The notes: generated from the letters alone by a model not told the origin. DNA of 7,972 nucleotides from Candidatus Fermentithermobacillaceae bacterium (GCA_012842105.1 DUTL01000039.1:1-7972); one strand, 5' to 3'. Positions 1 through 6,092 are shown, numbered from the stretch's first letter. Translations and numbers: made by a program.

Positions 1-40
1 ATAGGGCCTGGAGCCGCGAGGCATGGCAGCCAGTTTCCGA

Positions 41-47
41 AAGGAGG
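41..47 (+). promoter_or_regulatory. Ribosome binding site deciding the TTG start at 56
   Basis: AAGGAGG is an almost perfect anti-16S match, 8 bases before the TTG at 56. It lies inside the reading frame that would run from ATG 23, so it argues strongly for the shorter product, which begins directly with a signal peptide. Confidence 0.5.
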
Positions 48-55
48 CCTTTTGT

Positions 56-979
56 TTGTACCGAAAATCATCGCTACTCAAGTACATATCTGTGATTATT
101 GCCGTAATACTGGCCTTATCCGGGAGTATGTCCATAGCCCAGCATAGTTCCCTGCGTCAAGAATCCGGCGAACCTGAAGAGCCGGAGTTAATAGGGAACC
201 ACAGGGCATCTGCAGATGTCTCCAACCTCTCTCGGGGGCTTGTTAGGGTCAGGTACAATCAAACTGAATCCCCAAAAAAGCTCAAGGTTATCATCGAAAA
301 AGATGAAGAACGATATATATATGACCTTGATCCCAGAGGGGAATTTGAGCCTTTCCCCCTTCAAATGGGTAACGGGAAATACTCATTAAAGGTACTTGCA
401 GACGTTGTAGATAACAGGTATGCCACAATATTTGGAACACCTCTTGACGTAGAACTGGTAGATGAAAAAGCACCGTTTCTATCCGCACACCAGCTGGTAA
501 AGTTCGATGAGAACTCTCAGGCGGTTGAATTGGCAAAGCAGCTTACCCAAAACGCCGAAACGGAACATGAAAAAATCGAAGCTATATGCAAGTACATAGT
601 CAACAACATCACCTATGACTGTGACAAGGCAAAGACCGTAAAACCAGGCTACCTTCCCGACTGCGATGAAATCCTTGAGGTAGAAAAAGGCATATGTTTT
701 GATTACGCCTCCCTGCTGGCAGCGATGCTCAGGTCATTGGACATACCGGCTAAACTAGTCACAGGTTATGTTGCGCCTGACTATCTGTACCATGCTTGGA
801 ATGAGGTCTATGTTGAAGGTACCGGCTGGATTCGAGTCACCCGGTTTTACTCCGCCTACAAAGAAGGCGAAGGGTGGGTGCGCATGGATCCTACCTTTGC
901 CGCCGGTATGAAAGGATCGTCAAGGGGCTCTCAGTTCATAGGTGATGATAGCAATTACAGAAAGAAACTGGAGTATTGA
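56..979 (+). CDS. Secreted transglutaminase-like domain protein
   Basis: Predicted exported protein of 307 aa with a transglutaminase-like (papain-fold) catalytic domain. I chose the TTG at 56 because AAGGAGG sits at 41-47 with an 8-base spacer, and the product then begins with a clean signal peptide: a K/R-rich start (YRKSSLLK), then a hydrophobic stretch (ISVIIAVILALSG) ending near SIAQ. An in-frame ATG at 23 would add 11 residues upstream of the signal and has no comparable ribosome site. Residues about 35-140 look like a beta-rich N-terminal domain. The C-terminal half carries the full triad: Cys214 in GICFDYA, His246 in YHAWNEVY and Asp278 in RMDPTF. The family includes proteases, peptide cyclases and cross-linking enzymes, so the reaction cannot be named. 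It is the first visible gene of a pilus operon, 39 bases before pilC, which suggests work at the cell envelope, perhaps on pilus or wall proteins; this is inference. Confidence 0.5.
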   Translation: MYRKSSLLKYISVIIAVILALSGSMSIAQHSSLRQESGEPEEPELIGNHRASADVSNLSRGLVRVRYNQTESPKKLKVIIEKDEERYIYDLDPRGEFEPFPLQMGNGKYSLKVLADVVDNRYATIFGTPLDVELVDEKAPFLSAHQLVKFDENSQAVELAKQLTQNAETEHEKIEAICKYIVNNITYDCDKAKTVKPGYLPDCDEILEVEKGICFDYASLLAAMLRSLDIPAKLVTGYVAPDYLYHAWNEVYVEGTGWIRVTRFYSAYKEGEGWVRMDPTFAAGMKGSSRGSQFIGDDSNYRKKLEY

Positions 980-1018
980 ACTTGATGGAAATAGTCAATA
1001 GAAGTAGGGGCCGTTAAC

Positions 1019-2098
1019 ATGATTGGACTGGAAAAGGCGGTTGCCAGGGCGGGTAGAAATGCACCTGCCAAATATGCATCATCAGGCCGGCTGGCATGGT
1101 TCTGCTATCAGTTTGCCGTTGCGTTCAAGGCAGGCATACCTGTTGCTGAAGCCATCTCTTTGATTGCCGGGGATGACGAGTATTTTCATGAGCCGCTTGG
1201 TGATATGGCCCAAGAAATTGAAGCAGGAATACAGCTGCACCAGGCACTTTCAAATCGAAACATATTCCCTCCGTATCTTGTCAGCATGGTAAAGATAGGT
1301 GAAAGGACCGGCGCTCTTGACAAGGTAATGGCAGCCCTTGCCACTTACTACGAGCACGAAGACAACCTTCGCAATGAAATCAAGGATGCATTAACGTATC
1401 CCCTCATACTGATTTGCATGGCCGGCGCCGTAGTTTTGCTTCTTACATCAAAAATTCTGCCGGTTTTCAATGACATCCTGATTTCCGCAGGTACAGATAT
1501 GCCCGGAATTGCAAAAACGCTGATGAATGCCGGCTTGTTCATGTCGAGCAATCTAGCATGGCTATTAGGCGGCCTCTTTGCGATTATCCTCGCCGTTTGG
1601 GCCTGGAAATCCACACCCGCCGGCAGAAAAAACCTTGCCCGGTTCAAGGCTGAAACCAGACTGTTAGACGGGATATTTCTGAAGATATACGCAGCACGAA
1701 TCAGCGCTGTAATGTGGTATGTGCTCGAAAGCGGGCTAAACGCCGGCAACGCCCTGGAGATGGCTGCTAAAGTTGTGGGCAACGAGTATATAGAAGAACG
1801 AATCACTTTTTGCAGGCAGAAGATCCAGCAAGGGGCAGATCTTGCCGAAAGTTTCGATTCCGCCGGGGCCTTTCCCGGCCGGTTTGTGAACATGATTCGG
1901 GTAGGGCATAAGACAGGCGAGCTCCCTGTGATGGCCCGAAAGATGGCTGCGATATACCAAGACGAGATTGACAGGGCGCTTCAAGGGGCAGTATCTGGTA
2001 TCGAACCTGCCCTAGTCGCGGTTTTGTCTATAATAATCGGCATAGTTTTGATTACAGTAATGCTGCCCCTAATGCGCATAATGTCCTCAATAGGATAA
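1019..2098 (+). CDS. pilC: Type IV pilus / type II secretion inner-membrane platform protein (PilC/GspF family)
   Basis: Polytopic cytoplasmic-membrane protein of 359 aa. In this family it forms the platform that couples the cytoplasmic ATPases (PilB, PilT) to pilin insertion and removal. The two repeated T2SSF domains are visible: the first at about residues 27-150 with IGERTGALDKV at 93-103, the second at about 223-350 with the matching VGHKTGELPVM at 295-305. Hydrophobic segments lie at about 127-150, 178-197 and 328-353, the usual topology. It is about 40 residues shorter than many PilC proteins, all from the N-terminus, where the short cytoplasmic lead before the first domain is reduced. 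The ATG has a modest site (AGTAGGGG, ending 8 bases upstream). The next gene begins 14 bases after its stop, so the two are probably co-translated. PilC and GspF cannot be told apart by sequence alone; PilT in the same operon favours a pilus. Confidence 0.5.
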   Translation: MIGLEKAVARAGRNAPAKYASSGRLAWFCYQFAVAFKAGIPVAEAISLIAGDDEYFHEPLGDMAQEIEAGIQLHQALSNRNIFPPYLVSMVKIGERTGALDKVMAALATYYEHEDNLRNEIKDALTYPLILICMAGAVVLLLTSKILPVFNDILISAGTDMPGIAKTLMNAGLFMSSNLAWLLGGLFAIILAVWAWKSTPAGRKNLARFKAETRLLDGIFLKIYAARISAVMWYVLESGLNAGNALEMAAKVVGNEYIEERITFCRQKIQQGADLAESFDSAGAFPGRFVNMIRVGHKTGELPVMARKMAAIYQDEIDRALQGAVSGIEPALVAVLSIIIGIVLITVMLPLMRIMSSIG

Positions 2099-2112
2099 GG
2101 GGGTAATGGCGC

Positions 2113-2436
2113 TTGAGAAAGAGAATTGATTATGGAACCTGTGTACAGGCAGTTCTCGCAGCCCTGACAGTGATATACTTTGCCGCGTCATGTTTTGGAG
2201 TAAGTACCTACCGGGAAAACTTGAGTGGCTCGCGAACAGAAGAAATCAGGCGCTCCATTGAAAGGGCAGCAGTTCAGTGCTATGCCCTGGAAGGGCATTA
2301 CCCTCCTAACATAGAGTATCTTGAGGAAAACTACGGAATCAAGCTTAATGAAGACAAATACCATTACGAGTATGTTGTGTTTGCGTCAAACATAAGGCCT
2401 TCTATAAACGTGATTGAGAAGGTAGGTTCAAGGTGA
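2113..2436 (+). CDS. Small single-pass pseudopilin-like protein
   Basis: Product of 107 aa, starting at a TTG preceded by AAGGGGG overlapping the pilC stop, with about 9 bases between. The only nearby ATG (2107) is in another frame and stops after seven codons. A basic N-terminus (MRKR) leads into one membrane helix at about 9-30, followed by an amphipathic stretch with RAAVQCYALEGHYPP (51-65). This resembles the alpha1-to-loop segment of GspG/PilE-type pilins, where an 'A..CYA..G.YP' pattern is common. There is no prepilin-peptidase site of the G/FxxxE type: the nearest Gly is followed by TCVQA, with no Glu at +5. I cannot assign it to a named family. Length, topology and operon position suggest a minor pseudopilin or a membrane assembly protein. 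Its last bases overlap the next gene by 4 (GTGA), indicating translational coupling. Confidence 0.5.
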   Translation: MRKRIDYGTCVQAVLAALTVIYFAASCFGVSTYRENLSGSRTEEIRRSIERAAVQCYALEGHYPPNIEYLEENYGIKLNEDKYHYEYVVFASNIRPSINVIEKVGSR

Positions 2437-2960
2437 ACAACATCCCATTTCGCAAAGGCACATCAATTAACCTTGTAATTACTATGCTGCTGCTGTTCCT
2501 TTTCAGTATAGCTGCATTAGCGCTTGCTCTTTCCGCGGCCAAAGCATTCAGAGATATTGAGGCAGACAAACGCCGCATCTCTGAGCTCATGGTCGCACTG
2601 TCCTACCTAAATATGAAAATAAGGCAAAACGATTGTGAAAACGCAATACATATTGAACCAAACCCTTCAGGCGAAGGACAAGCTATCGTAATAACTGAAG
2701 TCCTGGATTCCGTAGCTTATGAAACCTGGATGTACTTGCAAGACGGCGAACTAAGAGAAGGTTTTGTCTTGAAAGGAGACGAAGTTACCAGAGATACGTC
2801 TTCCTTAATCGTAGAAATTGATGGCTTTGATGTTGCGTTTGAGCAACCATGCGGTAAATCGCCGAAGATAAAAATCAGTATTTGGCGCAACGGGCAGGGA
2901 GAACAAAGAGATCTTGCCCTGAGCCTTAGTTTGAGGGCATCACCTGGAAACGGGCTGTAA
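2433..2960 (+). CDS. Membrane-anchored pilus-operon protein, minor-pseudopilin-like (possibly DUF4860)
   Basis: Product of 175 aa beginning at a GTG that overlaps the preceding stop by 4 bases; GAGAAGG lies about 10 bases upstream. Short basic N-terminus, then RKG followed by a long hydrophobic helix at about 13-37, then an amphipathic helix to about 66 and a C-terminal beta-rich domain. The N-terminus imitates a prepilin leader (Gly preceded by Arg-Lys), but the +5 residue is Leu instead of Glu, as tolerated in GspK-type minor pseudopilins. The middle (ITEVLDSVAYETWMYLQDG, about 87-105) recalls from memory DUF4860 proteins in Firmicute pilus operons; I could not check this. Function unknown. 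Probably an external protein tethered at the pilus base or tip complex. Two Cys residues (68, 140) could form a disulfide outside the cell. Confidence 0.5.
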   Translation: MNNIPFRKGTSINLVITMLLLFLFSIAALALALSAAKAFRDIEADKRRISELMVALSYLNMKIRQNDCENAIHIEPNPSGEGQAIVITEVLDSVAYETWMYLQDGELREGFVLKGDEVTRDTSSLIVEIDGFDVAFEQPCGKSPKIKISIWRNGQGEQRDLALSLSLRASPGNGL

Positions 2961-3004
2961 CCTCTCCTGATTCCATGGGCTCTGGCTGTGGGAAGCAAGT
3001 TATT

Positions 3005-3012
3005 GAGGAGGG
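3005..3012 (+). promoter_or_regulatory. Ribosome binding site deciding the ATG start at 3018
   Basis: GAGGAGGG lies 5 bases before the ATG at 3018. The longer in-frame GTG at 2988 has no comparable site, so the shorter start is preferred. Confidence 0.5.
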
Positions 3013-3017
3013 CGGCC

Positions 3018-3557
3018 ATGCTGCCTGGCACAAAACCACAAAGGAAAAGTACATTTGCCCTGGCCGAAATCGTCTTGTCTGTGGCAGTACTAACAGTTCT
3101 GGCAGGGTTCACCGTTCATATGCTCATTTGTGCGAAAAACAACAACGCCAAATCCTACGACCTGTACAAAGGCATGTCCCATGCCATTAACGTAATTGAG
3201 GCGATAAAGGGTGTACCCCACCCTGAAGTTCTATCGGAAGAGGATTTTGAGCCCGGGGCGGTACTCTCCGGTAACGAAAACGGTTTCGTTCTCAGCATGT
3301 ATTTTGACAAGACATGGGCTCCCATACCATCAACCGGTTCTCAGCCACAGCCATGCTACTCAGTCAAAGCTGAGGTAATGCCTTCAGAAACCGCCGCCAA
3401 GTATGCAGACAGCAGTAGTCAAACCTATGACATCAAAGTGTGCGTGCTGCGATTAATGCCCTATGTGCTGGAAAAGCACAAACAAAGTGAGATTCTTGTT
3501 ATTGAGACTCTCAAGTGTTACATGGCTTTCGCCATTCCAGAGGGAATGATGCAATGA
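3018..3557 (+). CDS. Prepilin-like minor pseudopilin (GspI/PilV-like)
   Basis: Product of 179 aa from the ATG at 3018 (strong GAGGAGGG upstream); a GTG at 2988 would add ten residues but lacks a ribosome site. The N-terminus is a type IV prepilin: basic leader (KPQRK), then STFALAEIVLSVAVL and a helix to about residue 38. Taking Phe13 as +1, Glu17 falls exactly at the conserved +5 position, but -1 is Thr instead of the usual Gly, so the peptidase site is atypical. AINVIEAIKGVP (56-67) resembles the segment after the helix in GspI/PilV proteins. The rest (about 70-179) is a variable globular domain. In known systems such proteins prime pilus assembly as part of a tip complex. Its stop overlaps the next start by 4 bases (ATGA), so the two are translationally coupled. 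The call as a pseudopilin is good; the GspI subtype is tentative. Confidence 0.5.
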   Translation: MLPGTKPQRKSTFALAEIVLSVAVLTVLAGFTVHMLICAKNNNAKSYDLYKGMSHAINVIEAIKGVPHPEVLSEEDFEPGAVLSGNENGFVLSMYFDKTWAPIPSTGSQPQPCYSVKAEVMPSETAAKYADSSSQTYDIKVCVLRLMPYVLEKHKQSEILVIETLKCYMAFAIPEGMMQ

Positions 3558-4108
3558 GAAACAGGAACTTGGGGAGGTTGGCAGGCGGAGGCTCATCAAT
3601 ACTTGTTGTCTTCCTAATGCTTCTCCTGGTAACCCTTGGAGTTCTTGCAATGGTATCTTCTGATGCGAATCTCAAGTTGGCCCGAAAAGGAGTTTCATGG
3701 ATCAAAGGTTACTATATGCTTGAAGCAGGTGGTGAGGCCTTACTTGACACCGTATCACAAGGCCTGATTCATGCAGATAGCCTAAGGTATACTGAAGGCA
3801 ATGCATTCGAGGGGGCTTTTGGCCGGTTGCTTGCAGATTACCTGGGGGAATACATGGACGGCGCCGGCAAAAAGTTGCCGTATGGAGCAGTTATCAATGA
3901 AATCAGAGTAGAGCCGGACGGTTCAGGCAGTGTAACAGTGACTGCCATGCTGTCCAGAGAACACGAATCTATCGATCAACATTTGCTGGTGCAAGCCATG
4001 GTATTTGCCGGAACCGGTGAATCGGATACAGGTGGTTTCCGAATATTACAGTGGAAACAGTACCAGGAGCCGTTTGAATATGAAACCAAACTCGAACTGT
4101 GGAAGTGA
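3554..4108 (+). CDS. PilX/GspK-like minor pilin or pseudopilin
   Basis: Product of 184 aa. I chose the ATG at 3554, overlapping the previous stop by ATGA, with AGAGGGA at 3539-3545 and an 8-base spacer; a GTG at 3515 would put 13 unlikely residues before it. After a basic lead (MRNRNLGR) comes AGGGSSILVVF and a membrane helix at about 14-33. Then follows a polar helix with YYMLEAGGEALLDTV (53-67). This matches the PilX/GspK pattern, in which 'G-hydrophobic-helix ... AE.G.e' replaces the classic FTLIE motif. There is no Glu at +5, as in GspK-type tip proteins. The C-terminal domain (about 105-184) is beta-rich and ends in an acidic/aromatic tail (EPFEYETKLELWK). In model systems these proteins cap the pseudopilus or help assembly; a tip role here is inference. 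Confidence 0.5.
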   Translation: MRNRNLGRLAGGGSSILVVFLMLLLVTLGVLAMVSSDANLKLARKGVSWIKGYYMLEAGGEALLDTVSQGLIHADSLRYTEGNAFEGAFGRLLADYLGEYMDGAGKKLPYGAVINEIRVEPDGSGSVTVTAMLSREHESIDQHLLVQAMVFAGTGESDTGGFRILQWKQYQEPFEYETKLELWK

Positions 4109-4141
4109 ATGAAGGCAAAGTAGATCGCCAAGCATGAAGTT

Positions 4142-4150
4142 AAGGATGGG
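4142..4150 (+). promoter_or_regulatory. Ribosome binding site deciding the PilT start at 4158
   Basis: AAGGATGGG ends 7 bases before the ATG at 4158. The ATG at 4134 has only weak purine-rich sequence before it. The 4158 start gives a product whose first residues align with typical PilT N-termini. Confidence 0.5.
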
Positions 4151-4157
4151 AAATCAC

Positions 4158-5213
4158 ATGACTGCTGTTTATGAACTGCTTAAGATAGCTGTAGAGCAAA
4201 ACGCTTCTGATCTTCACATTACTGTTGGAGTCCCCCCTGTGCTCAAAATTGGGGCCGAATTCAGAAGGCTAGGCGACAAACCCCTGACTCCAAATGCCAC
4301 AGCAAAACTTGTGAGGGAATTATTCCCCAAAGAAACGCTTTACCAGGAGTTCCAATCTGAACATGACAAAGATTTTTCATTTTCAGTGCCGGGCCTTAGC
4401 AGATTCAGGGTAAATGCCTTCAAGCAGCGGGGCTCCCTCGCGGCAGTAGTGAGAATCGTGCCCTTCCGCCTTCCTAATCCTGATGAGCTAGGCATTCCCC
4501 AAGCAGTTCAAAAACTGAGGAGCCTCACAAACGGCCTGGTACTTGTGACAGGCCCGGCAGGCAGCGGTAAATCAACTACCCTTGCCGCTATTGTCAACTT
4601 GATAAATGAAAACCGGGAATGCCACATATTGACCTTGGAAGATCCAATTGAATACCTTCACACCCACAAAAGGAGCATTGTAAACCAACGGGAAATAGGC
4701 GTTGACGCCCAAAACTATGCAAGGGCCTTAAGAGCGGCAATGAGAGAAGCCCCTGATGTAATACTCCTCGGTGAAATGCGAGATCTTGAGACCACATCAA
4801 TTGCATTGACCGCGGCAGAAACAGGGCAGTTGGTATTTTCAACCTTGCATACAATCGGAGCCGCCAAAACCATAGACAGGGTAATAGATGTTTTCCCTCC
4901 GAACCAGCAGCACCAGGTTAGGGTTCAGCTGTCTACAGTGCTGCAAGCAGTGGTATCGCAGCAGCTAATACCGTCTGCGGAAAAGGGCTGCGTCCCTGCA
5001 TTTGAGATTTTGCGGGCCAATGATGCCGTGAGGAACCTGATAAGAGAGAACAAGACTCCGCTCATAAGTTCGATTATTCAGACAAGCCGGTCGGACGGTA
5101 TGGCCACCATGGACAACAGCCTTATAAGCCTGTTTGAAAATGGCCTAATCACCAAGCAAGATGCGCTTCTTTATTCAGTGGACAAGAAAGCCCTGGCCAA
5201 GCATATAGCCTGA
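4158..5213 (+). CDS. pilT: Type IV pilus retraction ATPase PilT
   Basis: Hexameric cytoplasmic AAA-like ATPase that powers pilus retraction, giving twitching, adhesion tension and DNA uptake in known systems. From the ATG at 4158 the product is 351 aa, close to the family's usual 340-370. The N-terminus (ELLKIAVEQNASDLHITVG) is the standard PAS-like PilT start. Walker A is GPAGSGKSTT at 132-141, the Asp box includes LEDPIEY, Walker B is DVILLGEMRD at 200-209 with Glu206, and the His box is STLHT at 228-232. The retraction signature is present as AVRNLIRE at 290-297 (usual form AIRNLIRE), which separates PilT from PilB and GspE. All catalytic elements look intact. It is the last gene of the operon, 49 bases after the PilX-like gene and just before a strong terminator. 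The cognate PilB is not visible in the window. Confidence 0.5.
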   Translation: MTAVYELLKIAVEQNASDLHITVGVPPVLKIGAEFRRLGDKPLTPNATAKLVRELFPKETLYQEFQSEHDKDFSFSVPGLSRFRVNAFKQRGSLAAVVRIVPFRLPNPDELGIPQAVQKLRSLTNGLVLVTGPAGSGKSTTLAAIVNLINENRECHILTLEDPIEYLHTHKRSIVNQREIGVDAQNYARALRAAMREAPDVILLGEMRDLETTSIALTAAETGQLVFSTLHTIGAAKTIDRVIDVFPPNQQHQVRVQLSTVLQAVVSQQLIPSAEKGCVPAFEILRANDAVRNLIRENKTPLISSIIQTSRSDGMATMDNSLISLFENGLITKQDALLYSVDKKALAKHIA

Positions 5214-5225
5214 CCGGATCTCAAA

Positions 5226-5255
5226 AAAAGCTCCCGGGCCTACCCGGGAGCTTTT
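5226..5255. terminator. Bidirectional intrinsic terminator between pilT and the RRM gene
   Basis: Perfect 13-bp inverted repeat: AAAAGCTCCCGGG (5226-5238), loop CCTA, CCCGGGAGCTTTT (5243-5255). On the + strand it ends in TTTTCTT; on the - strand it is followed by seven T (complement of the A run 5223-5229). It lies 12 bases after the pilT stop and 23 bases past the stop of the convergent RRM gene, so it can stop transcription from both sides. Confidence 0.5.
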
Positions 5256-5278
5256 CTTAGCGTTACGATACAGGGTAA

Positions 5279-5575
5279 TCAGAACCTTCGCCTTCCGCCG
5301 CCTCTTTGGTTTCCGAAGGATGGCCGTTGAGGCCTCTCCCTTGCTTCATTGACAGTCAACACCCTGCCACTCAGGGTTGACCCGTTCATAGCTTCGATAA
5401 CGTTGTCGGCATCAGCTTCTTCTACCTCTACGAAACCGAACCCTCTGGAACGGCCGGTGTCCCGGTCAGTTACGACCCGCGCCGATATTACATTGGCATA
5501 CGGGGCAACAGCATTCGACAGTTCATCATCTGTAACGTCCCAACTTAAGTTTCCAAAATACAACCTCTTGGTCAT
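5279..5575 (-). CDS. Single-RRM RNA-binding protein
   Basis: Small cytoplasmic protein of 98 aa made of one RNA recognition motif (about residues 4-78) and a short Arg/Gly-rich tail (NQRGGGRRRF). RNP2 is LYFGNL (5-10) and RNP1 is RGFGFVEV (44-51), both near consensus, with the aromatic residues that stack on RNA bases (Tyr6, Phe46, Phe48) in place. Such stand-alone bacterial RRM proteins are best known from cyanobacteria (Rbp family, partly cold-inducible) and also occur in other phyla; their RNA targets are mostly unknown. The ATG is preceded by AAGGAG (5583-5588) with a 7-base spacer. It is a one-gene unit, with its own candidate promoter and leader upstream and the shared hairpin downstream. 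A role in RNA folding or message stability is inference. Confidence 0.5.
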   Translation of the reverse strand: MTKRLYFGNLSWDVTDDELSNAVAPYANVISARVVTDRDTGRSRGFGFVEVEEADADNVIEAMNGSTLSGRVLTVNEARERPQRPSFGNQRGGGRRRF

Positions 5576-5591
5576 GATCCCACTCCTTCTA

Positions 5592-5656
5592 GTTATGTGG
5601 CCGGTCTTCTATCCAGGGTGCAATTTCAAGGGTTACACACAAACATCGACATAACC
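5592..5656 (-). promoter_or_regulatory. Structured leader of the RRM gene with two competing pairings
   Basis: In the - strand transcript, GTTATGT (complement of 5649-5655) can pair over 7 bp with ACATAAC (complement of 5592-5598), which sits three bases before the AAGGAG ribosome site. The same segment can instead form a 5-bp hairpin, GGTTA (5652-5656) with TAACC (5631-5635). The two pairings are mutually exclusive. They could affect ribosome access, but this was judged by eye without folding energies. Confidence 0.5.
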
Positions 5657-5691
5657 AAGAGATTGACCTGCGACGAACACAGCCTGCTATT

Positions 5692-5720
5692 AGTATACCT
5701 CTTTTCGAGGCGCGTCACCA
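5692..5720 (-). promoter_or_regulatory. Candidate sigma-A promoter for the RRM gene
   Basis: On the - strand, a -10 element TATACT (5692-5697) is separated by 17 bases from a poor -35, TGGTGA (5715-5720; three of six consensus bases). Transcription would start near 5685, leaving a leader of about 110 nt. The good -10 and correct spacing support it; the weak -35 hints at a regulated promoter or a chance match. Confidence 0.5.
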
Positions 5721-5890
5721 CCTATTGCCAATTATGGCCGTCATTGTCTTGCGCTATTCCAGAGGCTTGCTGAACTTGAGCCAACCGGCACGGCACTGCC
5801 ACCTTGCCCTGCTTGCCTTGTCCAACATAAGACTCGGAAATCTCGAAGCGCATGACGCCTCCATACGTTCAGAGAGGCAATCTCAGTCAA
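5721..5890. other. Non-coding stretch between the RRM promoter and the tRNA terminator
   Basis: I see no credible gene here. The open frames have no ribosome site and no recognisable protein features. Apart from the RRM promoter at its left edge and the tRNA terminator at its right edge, I recognise no signal. Confidence 0.5.
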
Positions 5891-5893
5891 AAC

Positions 5894-5917
5894 AAAAAAC
5901 CTGCCGTTTAGCAGGCC
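5894..5917 (-). terminator. Intrinsic terminator of the tRNA unit
   Basis: On the - strand, CCTGC (5911-5915) pairs with GCAGG (5900-5904) across a 6-base loop, extendable by G-U pairs, followed by TTTTTT (complement of the A run 5894-5899). It lies about 14 bases past the 3' CCA of tRNA-Glu, the expected place for ending the tRNA transcript. Confidence 0.5.
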
Positions 5918-5928
5918 ATATTTGGCGT

Positions 5929-6004
5929 TGGTAGCCCCAACGGGACTCGAACCCGTGTCTCCGCCGTGAGAGGGCGGTGTCCTAGGCCACTAGACGATGG
6001 GGCC
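5929..6004 (-). tRNA. tRNA-Glu (anticodon CUC)
   Basis: A 76-nt cloverleaf including an encoded 3' CCA. The anticodon stem CCGCC/GGCGG holds the loop CTCTCAC, giving anticodon CUC, which reads the Glu codon GAG. The T arm is ACGGG-TTCGAGT-CCCGT. The acceptor stem is GGCCCCA with TGGGGCT, so the first pair is a G1-U72 wobble; the discriminator base is A73. The D loop (TAGTGGCCTAG) is two bases longer than in the neighbouring tRNA-Gln. It is the second gene of a two-tRNA transcript, 14 bases after tRNA-Gln. A TTC isoacceptor reading GAA should exist elsewhere in the genome. Confidence 0.5.
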
Positions 6005-6018
6005 ATTAAGTTAATTGT

Positions 6019-6092
6019 TGGCTGGGGGAGGAGGATTCGAACCTCCGCAGACAGATCCAGAGTCTGTTGGCCTACCACTAGCCGATCCCCCA
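6019..6092 (-). tRNA. tRNA-Gln (anticodon CUG)
   Basis: A 74-nt cloverleaf with encoded CCA. The anticodon stem ACAGA/TCTGT encloses CTCTGGA, giving anticodon CUG, which reads the Gln codon CAG. The acceptor stem TGGGGGA/TCCCCCA starts with U1-A72 and the discriminator is G73, both typical of bacterial tRNA-Gln. The D arm is GGC-TAGTGGTAG-GCC and the T arm GGAGG-TTCGAAT-CCTCC. It is transcribed first in the pair, with a promoter about 20 bases upstream. A TTG isoacceptor reading CAA is expected elsewhere. Confidence 0.5.

Noticed and set aside
1..22. Tail of an upstream gene
   Set aside because: A TAG at 2-4 could end one, but too little sequence is present to choose a frame or recognise a product.
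23..55. Upstream ATG start for the transglutaminase-like protein
   Set aside because: It lacks a ribosome site, while the TTG at 56 has AAGGAGG at ideal spacing and begins a clean signal peptide.
806..905. Apparent internal repeat EGTGWIRV / EGEGWVRM in the transglutaminase domain
   Set aside because: From memory, many Firmicute members show a similar 'GW-V-...-W-MDPTF' arrangement between the catalytic His and Asp, so it is probably a subfamily trait, not a recent duplication.
1348..1893. 181-codon open frame on the - strand inside pilC
   Set aside because: It is antisense to a clearly coding PilC; the product has no recognisable features and no ribosome site was evident.
2717..3112. 131-codon - strand frame across the 2433 and 3018 genes
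   Set aside because: Both + strand genes have good starts, coupling and pilin-like N-termini; the antisense product resembles nothing known.
5349..5654. + strand frame antisense to the RRM gene
   Set aside because: The - strand frame encodes intact RNP1 and RNP2 motifs with a strong ribosome site, so the + frame is a shadow.
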